64,000 nucleotides of DNA from Linanthus parryae. Its lineage: Eukaryota > Streptophyta > Magnoliopsida > Ericales > Polemoniaceae. The DNA is taken from NCBI GenBank assembly GCA_023055425.1, contig JALGPY010000008.1, positions 22,355,359 to 22,419,358 of the forward strand, in the 5' to 3' direction. A program made the translations under genes and the position numbers. Of this stretch, positions 11,255 to 22,121 are shown piece after piece. The stretch's first letter is position 1, and each line of letters starts with the position of its first letter. The notes beneath the pieces were generated by a model. The model saw only the letters and a list, made by a program, of their open reading frames with translations, was not told where the DNA came from and did not search any database.

Positions 11255-12228
11255 ACTCCCCCGCAGTTGAAAAGCGCCTTGTCCTCAAGGCGATCCGGAG
11301 GACGAGAGCCATAGCCATAAGCAAAAGTCGGATTGGGTCTGGACCCAGTTGCGTTCAGTCCACTTTGAGTATTTAGCCCGTGGCCCAAATGTTGATTGTG
11401 ATAATCAGGCCTATTGCTGGAATAAGTAGGCCCAAGTTGTGAATGAAGCCCAAAACTAGAGGGTAGCCCAGTTAAGGGTGAAGCCCTAATTGTCTTCTCC
11501 TCCGGCGGCCATGGGAGGGAACCCAGCGGGTGGTGGCTGTAGATGGTGGAGACTGGACGTGGGGGCTCTGGTGGCGTTGGAACGGGAACAAGCTCGCCGG
11601 CGAAGTCAGGGGGTTCGGGTGGAGGTTCGGCTGATGTCGGGGCCGACTGTATTGCTGGTATTGCCGGCGACAATGGCGCCGTCTGATCGATTGGGTTCGG
11701 ATGTGGGATCTGGAGGGCTTGAAGAAGCGCCGTCGTCGCTCCAACGCGCCTTACTGCCGCCGACTGAACCACCAGATCTGCTTCAGTGTTCGTCCTCGAC
11801 GCCGGCGAGGGGTTCGGTGCTTCTGGATGCGTCTGGTTGTTTGTCTGCGGTTGGCCCGGCGTTCCTTGCTGAGATGTCGCCGGGGATAGCGTCGGCGTGG
11901 AGGCAGGCTTCTGCTGGCCGTGAGGCTGTGCTGGAGGCTGTTCTGGTGCCGTCTCTTCCGCGTCGTCTAGAGGATGAAACCATGGTTCAGAACCCTCTTC
12001 CCCAAGTTCCTCGGTAGCGGGTTCATCATCTTCTTGTTTGAGATTCAGTGGCAAGTCAGTCTCTTCTTGTTCTTGTTGTTCCCGCTGCCGTTGCTCTTGG
12101 TCGATCGCCTGCTTCTTTTGTTCTTTGACCGTTGCCTGGAGCTGAGATAAAAGCTTTAGGATATGATTGCAGGTCTGATCCCATAATTCTTTGTTGAAGG
12201 TTACATGCTTGTTCTCCGAGAGTGACAT
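11242..12228 (-). CDS. Proline-rich Gag-like ORF fused to a Pol-like C-terminal tail
   Basis: 328 residues from ATG 12228 (MSLSENKHVTFNKELWDQ); an upstream GTG-initiated reading was rejected. Residues about 10-60 are helical and Gln/Glu-rich (LLSQLQATVKEQKKQAIDQE), a likely coiled coil. The middle is Pro/Thr/Ala-rich and unstructured. The end, DRLEDKALFNCGGVDTG, resembles the extreme C-terminus of gypsy chromovirus polyproteins (the LEDK...GG type). It is encoded by the polypurine tract and terminates in the LTR. Inference: an internal deletion joined a Gag N-terminus to a Pol C-terminus. No capsid or zinc knuckle is recognisable, so a Gag role is unproven. It has clear GC-rich composition compared with its AT-rich LTRs. 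Confidence 0.65.
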   Translation of the reverse strand: MSLSENKHVTFNKELWDQTCNHILKLLSQLQATVKEQKKQAIDQEQRQREQQEQEETDLPLNLKQEDDEPATEELGEEGSEPWFHPLDDAEETAPEQPPAQPHGQQKPASTPTLSPATSQQGTPGQPQTNNQTHPEAPNPSPASRTNTEADLVVQSAAVRRVGATTALLQALQIPHPNPIDQTAPLSPAIPAIQSAPTSAEPPPEPPDFAGELVPVPTPPEPPRPVSTIYSHHPLGSLPWPPEEKTIRASPLTGLPSSFGLHSQLGPTYSSNRPDYHNQHLGHGLNTQSGLNATGSRPNPTFAYGYGSRPPDRLEDKALFNCGGVDTG

Positions 12229-12272
12229 GATGAAATTCACCAGTTAGATGGTGAAAGCAATGAAAGCACCAA

Positions 12273-12615
12273 TGATACACCCAGTATCGTACCAGTAGCT
12301 TGAGAGAGGCTACGAATCTCTACCAGTAGTTCGTGACACTACGAAAAACTACGAAAAGACAATGAAAATAAGCAAAACTCAAAATAATTCATTCATCTCA
12401 TACCCTAAACTGAACGATTACAATGTTTTAAATAGAAAATACTAACCCTAACAAGACAGCTTGACCTAACAGGCTCGGCCCAATCTACTAACTAAATAAA
12501 TAAACATCTAATTAAAACTAATAAAATAAAATAAACTAGCTAATAAATAATACTAAGTAACAACTAAATAAATAATAATATTACGTAATGTTGAAGATAC
12601 GGTTAACCCGTATCA
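12273..12615 (-). repeat. 5' LTR (element orientation) of the TR-GAG-like element
   Basis: 343 bp, same sequence as 10912-11254 by eye. It is followed on the minus strand by the primer-site-like TTGGTGCTTTCATTG. The 3' target copy TCAGG follows at 12616. Confidence 0.9.
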
Positions 12616-13083
12616 TCAGGTAAGGGCCTCTAAAATCGGAACCACACCTAGCTTGATAGGTAAAACACACCTTGGTCTCTCAGGGCCACATGACACTACC
12701 TTTATTTTTCCCATTAATTGAAAGCAATGGGATCCCTCGGATGTTTTATCTATCTATATATAGCCCATCCGAAGCCTGGCTATTTTGTGGTCTCCAAGTC
12801 ATAGCAATTTCTCGATTCCATCTCACTATCATCACAGTATGTTTTGCTCTCCCTCTATTGCCATATTTTCTGAGGTTTTAGCTATTTGTAGTGTCTTGTT
12901 TATTTTCTTGTCATTTTTCTGCTGGCGGGTATCTAACACAGTTGTAAAATCCTTTATGAGTGATCCGCTTCTATTCAAGATCTGAGTGATCCAATCAGAG
13001 CGGATTACGTCCGAATTCGATCCTATTAAATATTGGACCATATATCAATTTTTAAAGCAAAATTCGACGAATTCAATATGTCA

Positions 13084-13870
13084 GGGCATCTCCAACCCCA
13101 TGGGGGGAGGGGGAGGGGGAAGGGGAAAATCGTATAAAAATACGGTTCATGTCCAACCCCATGGGGGGAAGGGGAGGGGGTGCTATGGGGATAAATTTTG
13201 CCTTGGGTGAGGGATGGTTAGGGGGGATTTCCCCATGGACATCCCCTCCCCCTCCCCCTACATGGAATGATTAATTAATTGAATATTTGATAATTTTAAT
13301 TACACATACTAATATTTTGTGATTATATTATGTATTTTATTATTATGATTAATAAATTTTATTATGTATTATTTTTCAAAATTAATAATGTATTCACGAT
13401 TATTGGAAAGTATATTTACGAAAAGTCATCGTTATCTTATTTTTTTAAAATTTAATAAAACTTATTTTTTATACTGTTAACAATTATAATTTCAATAATT
13501 AAAAAACACGGTTAAAAACGTCAAATTTATTCAATGATAACGATACAAGATGTATCATTGTTATTATTATTAACATCTTTTTGTGTGTGTGTGTGTGTGT
13601 GTATATATTGGTAAACAATTTTGTATTTACTTTTTATGGTATTAATAATTCATTTTTAAATCATTACATAAATATTACAAATTATTTGCAAAAAAAATAT
13701 TTATTACAAATTAATTTTTTGAGTGGGGGAAAGAAATGGGTTGGAGACGATTAGTAGTTTGGCGGAAGGGGAGGGGGAGGGGGAGGGGGAAAATGGTGGG
13801 CCCGTGAGGGGAGGGGGAGGGGAAGGGGGAGGTGAGGGGAGGGGGAAAAAGCAATGGGTTGGAGATGCTC
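13084..13870. mobile_element. MITE with GGGCATCTCCAACCC ends and G-rich arms
   Basis: 787 bp. The ends are inverted repeats (GGGCATCTCCAACCCCATG at the left; the reverse complement of the right end is GAGCATCTCCAACCCATTG) with a 3-bp duplication TCA. The empty site in copy A (ATATGTCATATACCC) confirms the insertion. Each arm carries runs of GGGGGA and the core is strongly AT-rich. Three-base duplications with GGG ends suggest PIF/Harbinger-type ancestry, though TCA differs from the usual TWA. Confidence 0.75.
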
Positions 13871-13949
13871 TCATATATCCAACCCGATTCGATCCAAGTA
13901 AGTGCTATTTAACAAAAATACCAGCAAGAGTTACATAAAATCACGAATA

Positions 13950-14128
13950 TGTTATGAAATATTGTAATCTAGTATAGTGAATATTCCCAGATACTGTAAT
14001 GTAATATATATTTAGAGGATATTGATTGACTCCCACACTCTATATACATAGTGGCTTGGTAGAGACTAATTGAGGCTATGATATTCCTACATACATTGTT
14101 TCCCTCTTTTCTTTCTGAGTTTATAACA
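13950..14128 (+). repeat. Copia A-family LTR plus leader in duplication copy B
   Basis: It matches the copia A LTRs (TGTTATGAAATATTGTAATC at the start, ATAACA at the end), and the sequence after it to about 14480 matches the copia A leader. Because its left flank matches that of the 5' LTR in copy A, it is part of the duplication and not an independent insertion. Confidence 0.8.
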
Positions 14129-14480
14129 CGTTAGCAGTACCTTCGCTCTACCGGAAGAGAAAATCAAATTATTAACTTTTGGGTACCTTTAATTTTTTTT
14201 TATTATGAATGTTGTCAAGAAAAAGATGATCAAACGAAAAACATAATTTTCGATCTTGATTTTTGTCTTGCTTAGTTCAAAGTTGATTCAAATCAACGAT
14301 ACATCGTACCTATAATTTTTTTTTCGATTTCTTTTTTATATCAAAAGAAAGAAGAAAATAAATTAGTTCATGCTATGAGTTAAAAAAAAGGAAGAAGCTG
14401 CTCAAATCCTAAACCTCGATCTACCAATAGTTCTAGAAAGGACCAACAACGTTGCTTTATGACAAGATTCGAATTGGAAT

Positions 14481-15269
14481 AAAAAAAAAATATAGATATA
14501 AATATATGTGAATGCGAGCCGAATCCAATCAGTAGTCAGTGGCAGCTAGTAAACTGTACCCCACCACATGCACTTCAGTTCCATCACAGGAAGTCATGAA
14601 CAATTCGCAGAACATGTTGAAATGGGCAAAAATTTCCTCAACAAGCCAATATTCGCAACGATACAAGAATTCAAGTAATGCATTTTGTTTAAGCTCCTTT
14701 TTATTTTTTGAGGAATTGTTTAAGCTTTAAAATGGAGTGTTCCCCCTGTTCCGGATCACAACGGAATTTATAACTATGATTTAGACTACATTTTCTTTCA
14801 CTGTGTATATGTTAAGAGGCTTGTTGTTTGTACTCATTAGTAGGGTTAGTCATCCGCGCGGTGGCTCAAGAAGGACCCCACCGAACCTAGCACGCTAGTA
14901 GGGTTTGTGCTTGGAAAATTTTAATCCGCGACTAGTTGTTGCATGGAAATGAGCCCGAAACAACAAATTGTAGCATTATATGTTACATGACTTCAAATTC
15001 CAACTCAGCTAAATTTAGATCCCTATTTCTTTGCGTGTTATTTTTCTTTGAGAATGCTAGAGAACTTGCGCTTATCTCCCACTCATCTCTCACATAAATG
15101 TAAAATAAAAAAGATATTCAGACATTACTCATTTTACATGATTGCATTTATGTAGAAAATATGTGAGAAATAAGTGAGATATAAGGGTGAGTGCTTTATC
15201 CCGCTTCTGTGTACATTTCTGATTTGTACTCTATTGTTCCCCTGCATTTACTAGGAGAAAGAAAGGAAA
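14481..15269. other. Region upstream of the SURNod19 gene
   Basis: No gene or named element was recognised. A short GC-richer block (GCGCGGTGGCTCAAG) lies near 14856. AT-rich sequence follows to the start codon. The promoter of the downstream gene should lie here, but I cannot mark a convincing TATA box or start site. Confidence 0.4.
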
Positions 15270-17828
15270 ATGGTACATCATTTGCACGTTTGGCTGCTAG
15301 TAGTAACTCTATTAGTTTCCATAAGCCTTCCGATGTCACAGGCCAATGTGAAGAGCAGTAAAAACGGTGAAAAATCTGCGATATTTTTATCCCCAAAGAT
15401 TGAACTTATACCTGGATTGGTAGCGGACAAATATTTCTACGACATTGATTTCCCTCGAGGTCACATCGCCATCAAGGACTTCAATGCTGAAGTAGTCGAC
15501 GAGGCAGGAAACCCTGTCCCTCTTTATGAAACTTATCTCCATCACTGGGTAGCAGTAGGGTACCACCAACGAAAAGTAGACTTTGGAGAGCCCGATTCCA
15601 TGATGCTGGTGCACAACTCCGAAGGTGGGTGCCCGTTTAGTCTCGGACGATACTTTGGACTTGGATCAGAAACAAGGAAAACAATAACACGCGTGCCTGA
15701 TCCATATGGTATTGAAGTCGGTAACCCTGCGGAAATCCCTACAGGGTACGAGGAGAAGTGGCTGTTGAATGTCCACGCCATCGACACGCGTGGCGTTGAA
15801 GATAGGTTGGGCTGCGTCGAGTGCAGGTGTGACCTCTATAATGTCACGGAGAAAGAGGACGGCGGACCATTTGACCCAGGTTACATCGGCGGCATGGAAT
15901 GTTGCTATGATGGGGTGCAATGCCGAGTGAGACAAGGTTTTACGAGTGTTAATAGGAGCCTCTACATCAGGTATACGATTCACTGGGTTGAATTTGACGC
16001 CGCTAATATTGTGCCAGTTAAGGTTTATCTTTTCGATGTCACCGAGAAGTCGGATGAAACAAGTACTGGACTTGATGTGAAGCATAAATGCCCGGTTAGT
16101 ATCTATAATTAATATTTATTCCCCAAAACGAGTTACTGTTAAAATAGGGGTTGCAATTTTAACCCATACAGCTCCTAGTTGGGCTTTGCTCTATGAGCAC
16201 CTAAGAATTGCTAGATATAATGGGCTGGTTCTTGGGCCAAGCGAATTAATAAAATGGATTTCTATCAAAAAAATAAAAATATATAGGAGTTGCAGTCAGA
16301 CAATTTCACCATATTTATATATTTAACTTGCCATGGCACATGCAGGTTGAGTATCAAGTTGAGTCTTGCTCTGCCGCCGCCGGTGGGCGAAGTGAGAACA
16401 CCACATACGACGCCAAGAGAGTGTCCTTTACTCTTCCCAAAGGTGGTGTTGTCCTCTATGGCGTATCTCACCAGCATATAGGGGCAGCTGGTGCAACCCT
16501 TCACGGGGAGGTAATTATAGCATTAACATATGTCCTATTTTCTCATGAATTTTGTTAGAACTTACCATGTAGGTAGGACGGTATAATTCTGCATATTTAT
16601 TTTAAATGAAATAAGCCAGACTTCACGCGTAAAAGAGGAAGTGGGTGGATAGAGACCAAGGGCCTCTAATTACAACTAAGCAAAACTAAAACTAAAAAGA
16701 TAGAAATTCAACAATGACGATAGTACAAAAGATCTGAGACATCCTGCCTTCAAAAAGACTACTAATCGAATATGGAATATGGTAGCTCCACATGATACTC
16801 AAAACTCTTAAAATATTAGCAAGCATGACCATGAGCCACCAAAGCATGCATCCGCAACCATTTTCTCATGCATATGATCATCTTGATTAAATCCCTGCAA
16901 ACGTCCCAATGTTAAGGCGTTCCTTCATGGATTCTTCTTTTTCATCAGCTTCTAATTTTTTTTTTCCTATTGCTTAGTACATGTTGCTGTGAATATGCTT
17001 AAGCCCAAACACGGCAGCATGTAGTGGCTGATTCCAGAAAATTGGAACAGTTCGAGGCACGATCTCTTTATAAAGTTTCTCAAGGCTGCCAATGACAAAA
17101 TATTGGCACATACATGTGTATTTTGTATTTATTATAAGGGTATCATTGTTGCAAATAGTACAATATTACGGGTAGTAGTGGAACTTTGAGAAAGTCAGAA
17201 TCTAGTGCCACCCGTTGCCTCCATACGGCTCTACCAAGTCCTCTCCAAAATGTGTTCTTTACCCTTGCATTTCATGACCAGAGTTCTTTATCTTATTCCT
17301 ATTGTTCCCACATTTCTTATCTTTTTCACCTGTTTTTGGGGGTTGAATCAGGATGGAAGAGTTATATGCTCCTCCAAACCGATTTACGGAAGCGGGACTA
17401 AAGCAGGAGACGAGGCTGGATATGTCGTAGGAATATCTAGCTGCTATCCTCATTCAGGCTCTGTTACAATACCCGATGGCGAGACTCTTGTTTTCACATC
17501 AGATTACAGCTGTAGCCAAAGGCATACTGGTGTTATGGGTCAGTTTTACCTTCTGATGGTGGCTGATGCTAATTCGTCTGATTTTGGTTCTTCTCTTCAT
17601 CCTCCAATTGGCGTAAGCACGCACTTTATTTCCCTTAAAAAATTGTAGAGAGACATTTTTATGTTGAAACTTCACTCAACTTCTTATTCTCTTGGTGATA
17701 TACATTTTCCACAGAAACATGAGGAGATGGCTACCAGTCCTAGCCTTGTTCGGAACTGCATTAGACGTATCACTTGCCAAGCCTATCGTCAAAAGAGCAA
17801 TGGACAAGACGGAGTATCTATAGAGTGA
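15270..17828 (+). CDS. SURNod19-family secreted protein (stress up-regulated Nod 19)
   Basis: Four phase-0 exons by GT-AG rule: 15270-16094, 16346-16510, 17352-17612 and 17715-17828, giving 454 residues, the usual size of this plant family (Pfam SURNod19). ATG 15270 opens a signal-peptide-like segment (HVWLLVVTLLVSISLPMSQA). Diagnostic stretches are the YETYLHHWVAVGYHQRK region (about residues 90-105), WLLNVHAIDTRGVEDRLGC with neighbouring Cys residues, GGMECCYDGVQC, and in exons 2-3 VVLYGVSHQHIGA and RHTGVMGQFYLLMV. The His-rich and Cys-rich motifs suggest metal or disulfide chemistry, but the biochemical role is not established in the family; members are stress- and nodulation-induced. No frameshift or stop was seen. 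This is the only clearly intact ordinary host gene in the window. Confidence 0.9.
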
Positions 17829-18041
17829 TGGACGGGCAAATGTATTATCCTCATATGTATAGTTCCCACAGTTCGATTGCATAAGAACTGTTTCTGTTGT
17901 GAGAATAAGTTGGTACTCTCCCTGCTTCTGTTGTGAGAGTAATTTGGTACCCTCTCTTATGAGGGAAGGTTCATCATGTAATATCGCAACTATCAATTTG
18001 TTAAACTATAAAATGCATATATGTAAGTGGAGTATTTATTT
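17829..18041. other. 3' flank of SURNod19 up to the MULE
   Basis: Contains the probable 3' UTR, including a duplicated CTTCTGTTGTGAGA(A/G)TAA(G/T)TTGGTA segment (about 17890-17950). The last nine bases are the MULE target copy TATTTATTT. Confidence 0.5.
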
Positions 18042-19879
18042 GGCTTAATTACTTAATGTATACCCTCAGTTTGTTGAAACAATCACATTACAATTCCGAC
18101 TTCTAGCTGACTGCACTCCTGATTTTTATAAAAATGTCAATTTGAAACTGGTAAAAAAAAATTCATCCAAACGCCATCCCCATAACAAGGGTAAATCTGT
18201 CAATAAACAAGTAACAACGCCGCAGCCGCCAACTCTTGCAAAACCGCCCCAAAATCCGGAGAAAACTCCAAGAACTCCGACGAATTTCCATGGTTCACAG
18301 CAACAGTAGCCGCCGTTGGCCAACAAGCTGACGGACCAAAACCGGACCACGTCGCCGCTCCAAACGGTTGTTCCGGAATCTGGCCCCGTCCTCCCAGCGG
18401 CAGAAATTCCAATCCAATCCCTCCGCTCCAGCAACCGATCAGCACCGCGGCTTCTTGGCCGATCCCGCCACAACCACCTCCGGCCAGTTCCCCACTACAC
18501 GGCGCCACCTACACCAAATCCAACCTCCATCGCCACCTACAGCAGCATCCTTCCAACCCTGGGGGGCTAACTTGATTGGGCTCCATTCACTTCAGTTTGA
18601 GCTTGCTTCCCCCTTTAATCCTAGTGGGCCTAATTATTTTTGGCACAACCTATTTGGGTCTGGTGTTGATTTTAAGACTACCAAGGGAAGTTTTCCAGAT
18701 AGTTTGCCGTCTGTTTCATCCGGCACAGTTATTTCAGGGCATATTGCAGAATTTTTTTCTACTCACCTTTAGCATAAGGTGATTGTCAACTGCTGGGGTA
18801 TTGATGTGGGTCAACCGTTTTATTAATAGTATGATTTATTTATTTACTTAATTAGTATTATTTATTAATTAATTAATTTATTAATTAGTTAATAAGGTTA
18901 TTCATTTAGTTTAGTGACATTATTTAACTAAATAGCGATCGAGGTTTTTTAAACGATTCTTTCCCGGACCCGTCTAGTCAAATCGTTTTAGGTTAGGTTA
19001 GTCTTTTCTATTAAAATCTTTATAATTTCACGATTACGGTAATCAATCAGAAAGTTAAAGTCAATCGTGTCAATATGTTTGTGTGTGTGGAGACTTAATA
19101 GCGTCTAGAATTGCTATCGTGTTAGGTAAACCATAGCAGATTATCAATCAAACTTGAATCAGGACGAACAATAATCTGTTGGCTCACTCAATAATGAATC
19201 TTCTCTACCTCCAAAGCAGCTTAGACCCAACCTCTTCCCTCCTCTTCGACAGTCACTCACTTGATTCCACTGATCCATCCACCTCGCTTCAAGCTCCGCC
19301 GCCCCCAGCTCTTCTTCACCATCTCCTCCCTCGTCTCCGATCTAGCCTCATCGTGTTGTTCCTCTTTCAATGTCACGCCTCCGGCAACCCTTCCTCTTCG
19401 AGCGCTGCCTCGAATGACTCGTCTACTATGTTGCCGCTTCAGTATTCTTGACAAGTTTCAACTGGCGTGGGTCTTTGAGTCATGTAAGCTTTTGGTTTTT
19501 AATGTAGCTTTAATGGATGTCGGGGTGTTTTAGGTCGCAGGAATATGGGATTTATGAGGTCGGGGTGGTTTGGGTGGCCAGGATCTGGGTTTTAGGCAAC
19601 CGGGTTCTGGAGTGGGAGCGATGATAATGGTGGTCAAGTTGTTGATGATCGGATGTTCATCATGTGTGGTTATACATATATAATTGGGAATTGTCAACTT
19701 TACCCTTCGACAACTGTCAACTAATAGTTCATTCCGTTAAGTTGATGATTGAATATTTTTACCAGTTTTAAATTGTCGTTCTTCTTGCAAATGGAGAATG
19801 AAATTAGCTAGTTTTAGAACTGGGAGTTGCAATGTGTTAGTTTCGATAAATTAGGGGGTATGCATTAAGTAATTAAGTC
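18042..19879. mobile_element. Mutator-like element (MULE), possible Pack-MULE
   Basis: 1,838 bp bounded by a perfect 9-bp duplication TATTTATTT (18033-18041 and 19880-19888), the Mutator hallmark. The long inverted ends (about 170-200 bp) start GGCTTAATTACTTAATGTATACC on the left; the right end reads GACTTAATTACTTAATGCATACC on the opposite strand. Both arms also share ATTT(G/A)AAACTGGTAAAAA. There is no transposase. The interior holds two GC-rich, codon-like blocks (about 18230-18776 and 19180-19540) separated by AT-rich DNA, the composition expected of captured gene fragments. Confidence 0.85.
18368..18772 (+). other. GC-rich open segment inside the MULE (possible captured gene fragment)
   Basis: 134-codon open segment, Ser/Pro/Thr-rich with no recognised domain. 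Several overlapping frames are open in the same place, which is typical of GC-rich DNA, so the reading frame is not established. A second block at 19179-19533 has similar character. Donor genes, if any, would have to be found elsewhere in the same genome. Confidence 0.3.
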
Positions 19880-19888
19880 TATTTATTT

Positions 19889-21201
19889 TTTCTTACACGT
19901 GGTTCATTTTTCAACCGTATCGAGTAGTGTGATACATGCCTAAGAGTATGCTAATTTTCATCCATTTATGATCCGTTGAACTTGACACTTGCTAACTTTT
20001 CTCTCACGAGAGTTGTTATAACGAGATATCGAGCAAGAACATATAAACGAGCAGAAACAAGATCGACGACAAGAATTTAACGTGGTTCACTAGCTTGAAT
20101 AGTAGCTACATCCACGGACTTCCAATTTTATTAAGAAAGAACACCTCATTACAAGCCACACACTCGTACTCGCGCTATTGGATTTCAAAGGAAAAGGGAG
20201 AACAATCCTCAAATTCATTGAAAAGTTGAAGAAGTAGCAACAGATACAACCCCAATAGGCAAAATGAAAATGGAAAATAAAAGAAAAGGAAATTAACAGA
20301 TAAAACATCATTCTTTGCTGAAACAACCAACCAGAGCATGCCGTGTCCGTGTTGCTGAATCATCAAACAAATAACATTAACGACTAATTAAACTAGCTTA
20401 AAACGGTAATCAATCAACTCAAGCACAAAAACGCCACCGTTCCACTAAATAGTTTAAAATCTCTCGAACGTTAGCGTCGATCCAACAGTTGCTGAAGCTT
20501 CCCAAGACTTGATCCAACTCAGCTGCTAAACAACGCGAGTACTGTTCATTTGATAAGGGAGATACCAAATGAACTGTAACTTTCTTATTTCAATTCAGAT
20601 CATATCTTTATATCTTTAAGACATGGTGCACACACACATGCACACAAGTCAAGGCACGAAACTAATCCTTATATGGACCTAGGGAACGTTTCTTGTAGCC
20701 TAATTGAGCCTAAATCCAACCTACTACCAAAACCAGCCGCCACATCGAGAGACCAGCATGTGTAACCACTGAGCTGCTTGTGCAAGCTTGATTTAGCCCG
20801 CGCGAGTTCGAATCAGCTCGTGTTAGCACCTGAGACTTCCCGATTTGTTGCAACTTTGCCTCGGACCTTCCAGAAGATTTCTGGATGTCTCATGGTCCCT
20901 CTAAATGCGAGATGACATGATCTTATGCTTCTGAACCACGATGGTAATTAAGGACACCTGTAGATTGTAGGTGGGTCCACGTAGCAGTGATCAGTGACTC
21001 ATTCTTGTCTGTGTGATTAAACCATGCAATAGAAGAAGAGGCCGAGTGAGCAAAGCATCGTTTTTTCCTTAGAAATTGGACTGCAACAACAACGTGAATA
21101 TACTGTCACAGTCATAAACCTCTTGATTTCAAGTATGAATAATAATATTAGTTAGGACGCGAATTTCCTATAGATCGGTTTATAAGAGCTTCTATAGACT
21201 A
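19889..21201. other. Intergenic sequence, possible LTR fragment
   Basis: The stretch around 20011-20200 (AGAATTTAACGTGGTTCACT, then TAGCTACATCCACGG) resembles sequence often found in plant copia LTRs. I could not find a partner repeat or ends, so this is weak. A B-box-like GAGTTCGAATC lies near 20806. Nothing else was recognised. Confidence 0.25.
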
Positions 21202-21964
21202 TTGACATGGCTACTTATTATTGGTTGATGTGGATTTTTTTTTTTAATTTTTTTTGTTGAGTTGGAAATATATTATTGGTAATATTTTGTCAATTAAAAG
21301 TCTAGATACGTCAATTGGTTTTGAAAGTCATCAAATCACAGTTACAATTTCTTATTACCATCTCTAGTAGATATCTACAACCTAATTTTCATGTAAATCT
21401 ATAAATATAATAATTTCCAAAAATAACTAAAATAATAATAATAAAAAAAAGTCACGTATTATATCGAATTCGTTCTTTTCCTGTGCCATGTTTCAAGAAT
21501 AGTTGCAGTATTCAAGTGTCTATTTCAAGGTGAAGATATCTAAGAGCAAGCTCATTTCCTACTGATGATGTCAGTAGACTCCGCACATGCAAGAGACACC
21601 ATTAATTGTAAAAAGGATTAGGAATTGCCATTGGTGCCCAACCTGCAGATAAGTACTACTACTACGCATTGGATTCTTGCAGTAGACTAGTTCTTTGCAA
21701 ACATTTTCTATGTAAAACAGAGGTGATTTATTGTTCCCAAAGCTCCTGGAACAGAATATCAGCCAATAATATCAAAGATAGCTTGATGGACTAAAGGCAG
21801 ATGGTAATAAAAGAGGTTGTAACTGTGATGTGATGCCTTCCAAAAAAAGTTGACATATCTAGACTTTTAATTGACAAAATATTACCAATAATAGGTTTCC
21901 AACTCAACAAAAAAAAATTAAAAAAAAAAAATCCACTTCGACCAATAAAAAGTTGTCATGTCAA
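21202..21964. mobile_element. Foldback element with about 133-bp inverted arms
   Basis: Arms at about 21202-21334 and 21832-21964 are close inverted copies (shared core GTTGAGTTGGAAA, then ATTATTGGTAATATTTTGTC and TTAAAAGTCTAGATA) around a 497-bp centre without a recognised gene. The outer ends begin TTGACATG. No target duplication was found. It lies about 160 bp before the lectin pseudogene start. Confidence 0.75.
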
Positions 21965-22121
21965 CTCGCAGTGTAGGAAGGAACGATATGGCCATGCCAT
22001 GCCATGCCAATGCCACTATCATAAATGGATTGGGGATAGAGCAAGTCAAAAACACACAAACTCGCAACAATCAAACAGCAGCAAAAAAAGATACATCCAG
22101 CAGAGAAAAAAGAATGAGTAA

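Larger units (their letters stand above)
10912..12615 (-). mobile_element. Young non-autonomous LTR element with one ORF (TR-GAG/TRIM-like)
   Basis: A 1,704-bp element with two 343-bp LTRs (10912-11254 and 12273-12615) that look identical throughout, a 5-bp TSD TCAGG (10907-10911 and 12616-12620) and TGATAC...GTATCA ends. Minus-strand orientation is shown by the polypurine tract ACTGCGGGGGAGT just before the LTR at 11254 and by TTGGTGCTTTCATTG just after the LTR at 12273, the primer-site position. It has no protease, RT or integrase, so it must be moved in trans. Its single ORF spans almost the whole internal region. LTR identity implies a very recent insertion. Confidence 0.9.
10370..14480 (+). 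repeat. Segmental duplication, copy B, with later insertions
   Basis: Colinear with 2820-4250 but expanded by a GAG-only retroelement (10912-12615) and a MITE (13084-13870). The empty site for the first is visible in copy A as GGACATTATGCTCAGGTCA running into CTCTAAAATCGG. For the second it is AATATGTCATATACCCAATCC. Copy B also keeps the copia LTR and about 350 bp of leader but no gag or pol. The duplicated unit therefore already contained the copia insertion. Confidence 0.8.

Noticed and set aside
11490..12017. 175-codon plus-strand frame
   Set aside because: It is the shadow of the GC-rich minus-strand ORF of the TR-GAG-like element. Element orientation is fixed by primer site and polypurine tract.
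18126..18508. Minus-strand Gly-rich frames inside the MULE
   Set aside because: They overlap several other open frames in GC-rich DNA. No frame has independent support.
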